Part shown: positions 10,680-19,900 of the stretch, one piece after another
How positions within the stretch are numbered: position 1 is the stretch's first letter
Layout of the letters: every line of letters begins with the position of its first letter
Assembly: GCA_947471745.1 (NCBI GenBank)
Contig: CANJKZ010000080.1
Coordinates: forward strand, 4,008,001 to 4,072,000
Length of the DNA stretch: 64,000 nucleotides
Reading direction: 5' to 3'
Source of the DNA: Closterium sp. Naga37s-1
Taxonomy: Eukaryota > Streptophyta > Zygnematophyceae > Desmidiales > Closteriaceae
Made by a program: the position numbers and the translations under genes
The notes under the pieces: generated by a model
What the model was told of the DNA's origin: nothing
Database searches by the model: none
Seen by the model: only the letters and a program-made list of their open reading frames with translations

Positions 10680-11470
10680 CACGACCAGTGGTGGGTGGGT
10701 GTGCCCAAATGCCCAACCTAGCTGCCTGTTTTGTGCCATGTCGCTTGTTCATTGGCTGTTGCTCGACGCTTGTCCCCGACCAATATCCTCCTGGCAGAGA
10801 AGCAGGGTCTGTCCGTCCCCCGTCAACGTTTCTCTGTCGGCTCTTGGGTATGGAATGGAAGCTGCGACTGTGCTGCCAAATAGTTCTTTCGTCAGGTCGT
10901 TGGCGATGGTTTTTGTGGCGAGAATGGTTCGCGAGGTGCAGACGAGGTTGTTACGAAAATGCAACCAGGCTAACACACGAAATCCGGAGGGATTACGCAA
11001 ATGGTTCCCTCAGGATTCTCACTCACACACTCGTCTCGCCTCGAAAAAACCCGAGAAACCATTTCTCGAGTTTCTTAGTGTATTCGCCAGTCTTGCTAAA
11101 ATAGGAGCCTGCTTCTTGCTGCTCAGGTCGTTGACGCCTCACTGATACTGGGGGTATCAGCACCATTGCAGTGAAACTATTTTAGGGCCGCATTTGACGC
11201 AAGAAAGAGTATTCTTAATCGAAGCGCTCTTATCCTTCCTTCTCCAGATCGTACCCAGTGGCACCGATCGTTGTTATGTTGGATATACTTGGCCATAACC
11301 AGCACACGGAACGCATTCGCAGCCGCTCGTAATCGCATCGCGTGCAAGGCTTTCTATCACGTGTCTTCATGTTCAGCGTTACTGCGTAACTGAGTAAACA
11401 TAATCGCCTAATGTCCTATTACGCATGCATGGAAAAGCAGGCAGTGGAATGGGAATGTAGCTGACAGACC
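10680..11470. repeat. Duplicated intergenic block upstream of RLCK2
   Basis: Strings such as the ATATCCT-CTGGCAG-GAAGCAGGGTC region, the GTGGCGAGAA-G-TTCGCGAGGT region and the AATCGAAGCGCTCTTAT region recur in the same order upstream of RLCK3 (about 32810-33790) and, more decayed, upstream of RLCK4 (about 38800-39240). It was therefore copied together with the kinase genes. No coding evidence. Confidence 0.7.
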
Positions 11471-11559
11471 GTTCTTTTTTTTCTTCCCTTCAAGGTTTAG
11501 AAGCTGAATTTTCATCCAATAATAGCGTCGCAGCGTCAAACTCTTCTTACTGAAGAAAA
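11470..11559 (+). promoter_or_regulatory. Conserved leader upstream of RLCK2
   Basis: A pyrimidine-rich TTTTTTTTCTTCCCTTCAAGG tract, a CCAAT box-like word and the GCGTCAAA block directly precede the exon-1 ATG, in the same arrangement as in the other three kinase genes. Confidence 0.4.
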
Positions 11560-14500
11560 ATGGGTTGTTTCATGTCGAAAATGGGTACGTCCGACGTCAG
11601 TCCCATATGTCTCTCTGACGCTCTGAGTAACGATTCGGCAGAAAGTTAAATACATCTGCTGTTGTCTAGGATCGTTTAGCCGTAAAATGCGCTCCATCTG
11701 CATCAAACCTGTTCAGAAATCTCATATTTTTTTCTGAAGCAAGCGAAGTGATTAAATGCCAAGTTATCCAAATGTGATCATTTTCAAGCGGATGGGGTAA
11801 GTCGACTCAAATGCGATGGTAACCTTACTGGTGCTTCTCCCCTCTCCATTTCCCTTCCCCTGCAATAACCCCGATTTCCCTTTCCATTGTCCCTTTTCAA
11901 TCAGACGACTGTGAAACAAGCACATCGATACTTGATAGTGGCGCCAGCAAGACCAGCCCCAGCAGCCAGAATAATTCGTCTCTCAGAACCGCCACCTCTC
12001 AAATTTCCGATAATATTGGTTCGGTCGACACTTCAATCCCGAATCCTAGTACCATCAATATATTTGTTGTGGTTCCGACCCCGAATAGTGCAAGTGACAC
12101 TGATAAGTTAATTTCGGTCGACGGTTCAACAACGACTTCTGGAGCCAGTGACGCCGATAATAGTGTTTTGGTCGACGGTTCAACGTCAACTCCCAGTGCC
12201 AGTGACACCGATAATCTCGTTTCGCTTGACGGTACAACGCCGAATGCTGCTACTAGCGCCAGTGACGCTACCAACGACAATCCCCACCCTGACCTCATTC
12301 CGAACTCCCTGCGACGGTTTTCGTTCGCCGAACTCGAGGCTGCGACGAACTGGTTCCATCGGCGAAATGACATTGGCGAAGGCGGGTTCGGGACCGTTTA
12401 TTGGGGGATGATCCCGCCGGGCCCAAATGGGCTTGGCCCCGAGCGGAAAGAAGTGGCGATTAAGAGAATGCGCGAGGCGAACGAACGATATGCGGAAGAG
12501 TTTCTGGTGCGTGCGCGCGTGCGCTCGAAATGGGGGGGAAATGGGGGAGAAATGGGGGAGCAATGGGGAAGAGATGGGAGAGAAATGCGGAAGAGTTTCT
12601 GGTGCGTGCGCGCGTGCGTGCGTGCGTGCGTGCGCCCGTGCGTGGGTGCGTGGGTGCGCGGGTGCGCGGGTGCGCGGGTGGGTGGGAGAACAATGGGGGT
12701 TATGATACTACTGCACGTGCGTGCACGAGATGAGACTGCAGAGAGAGAGAGAATCGTGCTGGGCCGACTGTCCCGCCCGCTGCTCGTCCGTCTGCATGGT
12801 TACTGCATTGAACGTCTACGTCACATCACCCTGCTGTTCCATCACCCTGCTCCCACCTCACCCTGCTCCCACCTCACCCTGCTCCCACCTCACCCTGCTC
12901 CCACCTCACCCGGCTCCCACCTCACCCTGCTCCCACCTCACCCTGCTCTCGCCACACCCGCCTGTGCCTTGCAGAGAGAGGTGATCGTGCTGGGCCGCCT
13001 GTCCCACCCGCACCTTGTGCATCTGCGCAGCTACTGCATGGAGCGCTCATAAACACACCCCGCTCCCATAATCCCCCTTTGTCCACTGCCGAATCACTGC
13101 AGAGAGAGGTGATCGTGCTGGGGCGGCTGTCGCACCCGCTCCTCGTGCATCTGCACGGCTACTGCATGGAGGGGAACGAGGCTCTGCTCGTGTACGAGTT
13201 CATGCCTGGTGGCAGCCTGGACAAGGCGCTATTAGACAGTGAGTGGGGTGCTACGGGTGGTTATCCACCAGACTAGAGTGGACTCGGCTCTCTCCTCGCT
13301 CTGCCTACTCGTGTACGAGTTCATGACTGGTGGCAGCCTGGACAAGGCGCTATTGGACAGTGAGTGTTAGGCAGGCGGGCGGCGAGTGGGGTGGTGAAAG
13401 GCACGAAGCTGCTTGTATGGAGTAGGAGTGTATCAGCTCTCTCCTCCTCTCTCTGCTCGTGTACGAGTTCATGTCCAGGGGCAGCCTGGACAAAGCTTTA
13501 ACGGACAGTGACAGGAGTGCTTGGGAAAGGTGCTTGTTATTGCCGTTTGGTCTCGTCACTCGCCTGTCTGCCCATGCCGCAACCCCGCACGCCCCCTCCA
13601 CCCACCAGGTGCGAGCGGAGAGCTCGTCTTCAGCTGGAACATGCGCCTCAAGGTGGCGGTGCAAGTGGTGTGGCAGAGGCCCTGGCGTTGCGTACATGCA
13701 CCTGTGACACGCACCACCATCCCATTTCCCTGTATTCACTTCTGTCGTCTCCACCCCTCCTTGCTCCCATTCCTTCCTCTACCAGGTGCGAGCGGAGAGC
13801 TCTTCTTCAGCTGGAACATGCGGCTCAAGGTGGCGGTGCAGGTGGCAGAGGCGCTGGCGTATTTGCACGGACTCAACTTCATTCACCGCGACTTGAAAGC
13901 TGCCAACGTGCTGCTGTCCCCGGTAAGGGCGGGAGAGGGAAGGTAGAAAGTAGCCTGAGGCGCTGGCGTACATACATACATGTAGCTTCCCATGCCACAG
14001 GAATACGACTTTTGAGAATGGTGCGAGGACTTTGGAATGGTGCGAGGCATCACATGTAGCATCCTCCCACTCGTCTCTACCCTCGCTAACCCGCCCTTAC
14101 CCTCCCCTCGCCACAGGAGCATGATACCAAGCTGACAGATTTTGGGATGGTGCGCGTGGGGCCGGACGGGTAGCTAGGTTTTGATTCCGGCATTGACTGC
14201 CCCTTACCCGGATCCCTTTGAATCTCCCACTCGTCGTTCCCTCTCCACGCCACAGGAGTATGATGCAAAGCTGACGGACTTTGGGATGGTGCGCGTGGGG
14301 CCAGATAGGCAGCTGCAGTCGATAGTATCGACGCGTGTCATGGGGACCCGGGGGTACACAGACCCCTCATACATGGAGACAGGTGTGTGTCGATTTTTGA
14401 GGCGCCTCAAAGACAGGTGTGTGTGTAAGTGACTGTAACTAGCACGCATACCATCATGGGGACTCGGAGGTACACAGACCCCTCATACATGGAGACAGGT

Positions 14501-15351
14501 GTGTGTGGAGGGAGTGTTGAATAGCATACACGATACAGGGGGTGTGGGTGGGGGGATGTGAGTCGATTACAGGGGACTGTGACAAGCATGCTTCCTTGCA
14601 TTATGGGGACAGGTCCGCATGGACCTAGGGGATTCTGAATAGCATACAGCAAGTAGGGATGGGGTTACAGGTAAAGCGAAGATCCTATGGGGATTGAGTA
14701 CTAGCATACAGAGGGGGTGGCTGGGGCCACCTTACCGCTTCCTCGCTCCTTCCCGCCCCCAGCTCCACCCACCACAGGTCACCTGGGCACCAAGAGTGAT
14801 GTCTATTCCTCTCTCCACTTCCCCACTCTTTCCCTGTCTCCCCCTCATTCCTCTCTCTCCCCCTCCCCTCCCCCTTCCTCTCTTCCCCCCCACCTATCAC
14901 AGGTCACCTGGGAGCCAAGAGTGACGTTTACTCCTTTGGCGTGCTCCTGCTAGAGCTGGTAACCGGCAGGAGAGTGGTGGACGAGGGAGAAAGAATGGTC
15001 ATCGAGTGCCGAACTCGCCTCTCGGACCTCACACTTAAAGCCGCAGAATACATCGATCCGCGTCTTGGTAACCAGTACCCGGAGCGAGGAGCCCGAGGCT
15101 TGGCGACTCTGGCTCGGCACTGCGTGGCGGACGATCGGAGGACCCGGCCTGACATTGGGACTGTACTGGAGAAACTAAGGCTGTTGGTGAGAGTGTGTGA
15201 GAATGACGAGGCGGAGGCTGCAGCTCAAGCTGCAGCATCAGATGCGGGAGGATCAGGGTCAGAAAGGGAGCAGAAAGGGGAGCCTACGGAGGTGACTGGA
15301 GGTGAAGAAGGGCCATCAGTGGCTGTGGCACCAGTGGTGGTTGTTGCTTGA
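11560..15351 (+). CDS. RLCK2: receptor-like cytoplasmic kinase, 491 aa, six exons
   Basis: Exons: 11560-11584, 11905-12506, 13103-13238, 13786-13922, 14256-14382, 14903-15351; total 1476 nt ending in TGA. Exon 1 encodes MGCFMSKM, an acylation-type start as in RLCK1 and RLCK3. Residues about 40-150 contain about five copies of a Ser/Asp/Pro-rich repeat of about 18 aa (pattern VDGST-xPSASDxDN). The kinase domain has P-loop GEGGFG (166-171), Lys195, HRDLKAAN (His288, Asp290, Asn295), DFG (308-310) and SDVYSFG, so it looks catalytically complete. The APE position reads DPSY (Ser for Glu). Exons 3-5 have exactly the lengths of the paralogues. Truncated exon-border copies fill its introns, and a partial duplicate of its last exon follows the stop. 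Probably an active, membrane-anchored signalling kinase; its upstream receptor is unknown. Confidence 0.85.
12500..12700 (+). repeat. RLCK2 intron 2 start: exon-2 3' border copy and G-rich repeats
   Basis: The exon-2 end (TGCGGAAGAGTTTCTG plus GTGCGTGCG donor) is repeated at about 12585-12610 (second donor at 12602). Between the two lie 11-bp AAATGGGGGAG repeats, and after the second a GTGCGTGC/GCGGGTGC run. The same arrangement occurs in RLCK3 (34840-34995). Confidence 0.8.
12740..13052 (+). repeat. RLCK2 intron 2: truncated exon-3 5' copies and 16-bp minisatellite
   Basis: Degraded exon-3 copy at about 12742-12815. A CACCCTGCTCCCACCT 16-bp repeat runs from about 12836 to 12950 (about seven copies). 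A second exon-3 copy starts at 12975 after a TTGCAG acceptor, reads [17 protein letters not shown] and ends in a stop at about 13052. Confidence 0.8.
13300..13515 (+). repeat. RLCK2 intron 3: two exon-3 3'-border copies
   Basis: Copies of LLVYEFM-GGSLDKALLD at about 13305-13362 (GTGAGT retained) and 13454-13511 (followed by GTGACA). Confidence 0.8.
13611..13712 (+). repeat. Frame-broken copy of RLCK2 exon 4
   Basis: A CAG acceptor plus the first about 75 nt of exon 4. A small insertion after GTGCAAGTG breaks the frame and the catalytic loop is absent. Confidence 0.75.
13998..14175 (+). repeat. RLCK2 intron 4: two truncated exon-5 5'-border copies
   Basis: A degraded copy follows CCACAG at about 13998. 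A better copy (from about 14118) keeps the [13 protein letters not shown] segment and then hits a TAG. Confidence 0.75.
14396..14815 (+). repeat. RLCK2 intron 5: exon-5 3' and exon-6 5' border copies, one palindrome
   Basis: An exon-5 3' copy ([14 protein letters not shown]) lies at about 14450-14505 with a GT donor. A degraded copy is near 14600. A truncated exon-6 5' copy (CACAG acceptor, GHLGTKSDVYSS) lies at about 14779-14812. A perfect 16-bp palindrome TTTGAGGCGCCTCAAA is at 14396-14411. Confidence 0.8.
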
Positions 15352-15379
15352 TATACTTTCATGTGAGCGCTGGTCTTTT

Positions 15380-15620
15380 CCCAAGGCTTGGCTACTCTGG
15401 CCCGGCACTGTGTGGCTGACGATCGGACGACCCGGCCGGACATTGGGACTGTACTGGAGAAACTCAGTTTGTTTGTGAGGGTGTGTGAGGATGCTGAGGC
15501 GGAAGCCGCAGCTAAAGCTGCAACGGTTGTGAAGGCGTTTGTTTCGGGATGATGAGGCGGAGGCGGCAGCTCAAGCTGCAGCATAGGAGGCGGGAGGATC
15601 AGGGTCGCTTGAAACGGGGG
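15380..15620 (+). pseudogene. Partial duplicate of the RLCK2 last exon
   Basis: After the RLCK2 stop, the segment coding [24 protein letters not shown] is repeated at about 15382-15535. A second fragment of the Ala-rich tail follows at about 15555-15620. Frames are broken. The paralogue-conserved TGTAAGATAGC block lies beyond it at 15698, so the duplication occurred inside the transcribed 3' region. Confidence 0.75.
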
Positions 15621-15825
15621 GATATGGAGGTGAATAAGGGTCATTAGCAGCTGTGGCACTAGTACAGGTCCTGACCTGAGGAAGTAGGTTTTGTTTCTGT
15701 AAGATAGCTGAAGAGGAACACTTAAAAATGTATGTGGAATAGATACTCAGTCCTGAAGGATTTGGATGATCATGCTGCTGTAAGGAGCACAAATTCCCAA
15801 CTTTATTCCTCAGATTTTGCAAGGT

Positions 15826-16101
15826 CTTAATTGTTCGTGATATATTTGAATAAATCTAAATTTTTTAAAGTGTGTAACCCTTTCCAAAATTGTGTATTGT
15901 GCAAAGCGAAGCGAATTGTACCGAAGCAAAGGCTTCGGCAAAACGCTATTCCCCCACTTTTGGGTATAAAAGAGGGGGCGAAGGCCAATTTGGCCTTCAC
16001 CCACGTTTTCATTTTCGAACTTTTGATTTTCAAGTTCCCAGCCCCCCCCACCCTAGAATGTGCTATGATGTTGTTCTTATGATGTAAAATGCTTGGACGA
16101 T
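15826..16101. other. AT-rich segment with TATA-like box and two hairpins, no gene
   Basis: Contains GGGTATAAAAGAGGGGG at about 15961, a hairpin CCGAAGC-AAAG-GCTTCGG near 15920, and the palindrome AAGGCCAATTTGGCCTT near 15981. It could be a promoter-like remnant or part of an older repeat. The gypsy element inserts at its right end. Confidence 0.35.
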
Positions 16102-16428
16102 TGTTACGGGTGCAATGAATCGAAGTAGCGAGAATTGCACTAAGGTGTCAAACGAGTACAAAATGTGAGCGAAGGCATGAGCGAACATTTATACGCGAAA
16201 CATGCAAACGGTAACGCGGTGCGTGCGAGCTAGCTAGTGTTACGCTGGAAGCGAGGCTCGGGCTAGTCCCGAAGCGTAGGCCGACACGGCCAGGCCAGCA
16301 GTGCGAGGTTTGGTGAAACAGTGCGCGCGAAGTCGGCGAAGCCCCGTTAGCAGTAACGGGCGAACAACGGCTGCTGCTGTACGCGATGTTGCAGGGTGCG
16401 CTAAGGAATATCGAGAAAATTCCTTACA
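16102..16428 (-). repeat. Gypsy 3' LTR
   Basis: 327 bp, nearly identical to 32370-32696. On the minus strand it begins TGTAAGGAATTTTC and contains a TATAAATGTT promoter-like word. Confidence 0.9.
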
Positions 16429-16622
16429 CTACCCCCCCCCCTCAAGAAGCCCCCTCCGCTACGTGAGTGCGTGTATATCGCGGAAGCCCCAGCTCCTCAG
16501 GTACACTTGCAGGGCAGGGTGGTTTTCGATGTTGGCCAGGGGCACCCAGCTGTCCTCAGTTGGCATGCGATCCTTCCAGCGAACGAGGAATTCAATCCTC
16601 CTGATTCCCGTGGGGTGTCGAA

Positions 16623-16752
16623 TGTGAAACAAGAAAACAGGAATGAAATGACTAAGTGAAAGTTGGGTACAAAAAGGCAAACCCTAGACAACTGTACCCC
16701 ATATGTGCTACCCCACTATAGCCTACAGTAGCTATGTCATATAAATCTGACA
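16623..16752 (-). repeat. Copia-1 3' LTR
   Basis: 130 bp; on the minus strand TGTCAG...TTCACA. Very short for a Copia LTR. Identical by eye to 24175-24304. Confidence 0.9.
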
Positions 16753-16959
16753 CACCCCCATAGGCAGAGTGGGGGAGAACAAGGGGTCACAAGACCAGTC
16801 AAGCAAAACAAAGCAAGCTCAGGGTGGATCACAAAGTCACCACACATTCCGAGCACAAGTTCAAGGCCACAAGGCCAGTTCACATGCAGGATTACATATA
16901 TATATAAGACTAGACAAGCAAGAGCAGGTGTATATATATATGCAACAGTACAAACAAGG

Positions 16960-19900
16960 TCAAGGGGTCAGCAAGTGAGGCAAGGTAGGCACAAGGCCCA
17001 GCTGAGTACAGAAGCGCTGATGATCACAAGGCGCAAGTGCCTTGGTGAAGATATCAGCAGTGTTGGCCTGAGAGGCCACGTACGCAAGCCGCAGCTGACC
17101 ACGCTGCTGTAGCTCACGAGCAAGGAAGTAGCGGAGAGCAATGTGCTTCGTTCTGTGCTCCAGTCTCTGCTCTCGACACAAGGCCAGCATGGCCTTGTTG
17201 TCTACGTACAGCACTGGAGGAGAACGAGGCGGCTCTCCGAGGTCAGTCAGCAGGTAGGTGAGCCAGCGAAGCTCCTGTGCAGCCATGGCCCCGGCGTAGA
17301 TCTCAGCCTCACAACTGGAGCCGAGAACAGAAGACGAGCGGGTAGCCCGCCACGAAATAGAGTCGGAACCAAGGCTGAAGGTGTAACCCTGTGACGACCG
17401 CTGCGTAGCCTGGTCGTCAGCCCAAGAGGCGTCTGCGTGCCCAGTGAGGACCACTGGACACTGCCCTCCAAGCACAAGCCCCATGCCCGACGTACTGCAC
17501 AAGTAGCGCAACACCCTCTTCGCTGCAGCCATGTGCTCCGGTCTGTGTCTCCCAGGAGCAACATAGCGTGCAAGAATGCTAAGAGGGTATGCAAGGTCAG
17601 GTCGTGTGCAGGTCATCAGGTACATGAGGCAGCCAACAAGCTCTGGGTACGGGCCACTCGACTCTACGGACTCATCCGAAGGCAGAGCTGAGAGTGAGTG
17701 GCGAGTAGGCAGAGGAGTGGCCTGAGGCGAGGAGTACGTGAAGCCGAAGCGCTGAAGGACCTGCTGCACCATGTGTGACTGAGTCAGGGTAATGGTGCGG
17801 CGTGCTCTGTCCCGGGTGATCTGCAAGCCAAGGTAGCTGCGCAGTTCACCCAGGTCTGTGCACGTGTGTCTCTTCTGCAGCTCGGACTTCACGTGGGCGA
17901 GTCCAGCAGTGTCAGCTGTGGCGAAGACCAAGTCGTCGACGTACACGAGGATGTAGAACGGCGGCAAAGAAGTGTCGGTGCGCAGAAACAGCGACGGGTC
18001 GGCAGTAGAGGGAGCAAACCCATGAGCCGCAAGTGTAGTCCTCAGTGTGTCGTGCCAATCACGCGGTGCCTGGCGGAGACCGTAGACTGGGCGCCGGAGG
18101 CTCCACTGGGTGCCAGGAGGAAAAGACCCAGTGAAGCCAGGTGGGCGACGCAGCCAGATCTCCTCGTGCAGGCTGCCCTGCAAGAAAGCAGTGCTGAAGT
18201 CAAGAGAGTGCAGCTCGTAGTCGCGGTGAGCAGCTATGTGCAGCAGTACCCGAAGAGTGGTCATCTTCGGGGTGGGAGAGAAGGTCTGAAAGTAGTCAAC
18301 TCCCTGCCGCTGACTGAAGCCACGAGCCACGTAACGCGCCTTGAAGACAGGCGGAGAACCCGGCGGCCGCTTCACCCTGAAAATCCACATGCCACTGACG
18401 ATGTTCGCCCCAGGCGGGGGAACCTCGTCAACGTAGGTGCCTGTGGACTTCCAGGAAGCCATCTCTGTGTCCATAGCTGCCTGCCACTGAGAGGAGTAGG
18501 GACCCTCTATCGCCTCCGCGTAAGAGCGCGGAGTCGGGATGTCAAGTGCATCCGGGTCTCCCTCAGGGGTAAGCAGTACGGACACGAGATGAGGTGAAGC
18601 AGCAGCCAAACACTGGAACTCCTCCTGCCTGTCCTCAAGGACGTCCGTGCCAAGGGCACACTCACCCCCGACGGACGGAGGACAGACAGACTCAGACTCA
18701 GCAACAAGACTAGCAGCGTAGTCTAGGCGACAGCGAGCAGCAAAGTCGACGAGCTCTGTAACTAGGGCAGACGCAGCAGTGGACTCAAAGGAAGGGTCAG
18801 TGACAACAGTAGCAAGGAGACGCGTGACAGTAGGACTGGCAGCACGAAGAGAGTCCGACTCCGGGTCAGGAAGAGCAGGAAGAGAGGACTCAGGAGGAGA
18901 AGGTAAAGGGGCACGCAGAGGAGCAGTGGACGGACGCAGAGACATCCGGTGCGTGCCAGGGACAGGAGGAGGACGCTGACGCGAACCACGACCACTAGTG
19001 CGAACAGCACGGACAGGCGACGCAGGGCGAGACGCAGGCTCACGACGCTCAGCAAGACCTCCAGTAGGACCAGTGTAGGGAGAAGGAGCGGGCAGTGGGG
19101 AGGCCGGCTGTAACTGTAACTGTGACGGGACAGGCTGTGGACACTCTAAGGGAGGAGGAGGACCAGTAGAAGGCGGGAGACCAAGAACCTGCTGAAGGAG
19201 CGGAACAAAGTACGGCCTAGGCCGTGCGGCGACTCCAGACACAGCAGGGACAGCACCAGCACCCCCAGCGGCAGCACCAGCGCCAGCAGCACCTCCAGCT
19301 CCAGTACCTCCAGCAGCACCAGTAGCACCCCCAGCTGGACAGCCTCCAGGACCGACAGCAGTAGCCTCAGCGCCAACACCCTCAGAAGCTCCAGCTCCAG
19401 TCGTACCCGCAGGCCCAGCAGCTCCAGTACTCCCAGTACGAGCACCTCCGGGACCCGCGGCACCAGCACCCTCAGCAGCCGAAGAACCTCCAGCTCCAGC
19501 AGCACGCCTCCAGCGCCGGGCAAACCACTCGCGCAGCTCCTGTGGAGAGAGTGGCTCCCGCCGAGACGAAGCACCCGGAGAACCTCCAGGCTCAGCACCG
19601 CCAGACGCCACACGAGCAGGCCCAGCTCCCTCAGGCTCCGCACCCCCAAGCTCAGCACCTCCAGGCGTGGCACCCCCAGGCTCAGCACCCCCAGGCGTAG
19701 CACCCCCAAGCTCAGCACCCCCAGGCTCAGGACCCCCAGTAGTAGCACCCTCAGGCTCAGCACCCCCAGGCGTAGCACCCACACGCTCAGCACCCCCAGA
19801 GTCAGCACCCCCAGGCTCAGCACCCTCAGCAGCACCAGAGTCACCAGTAACCTCGACAGGCTCGACTGCGTCTACCTGGGACACACCTGAAGGGGCAGGA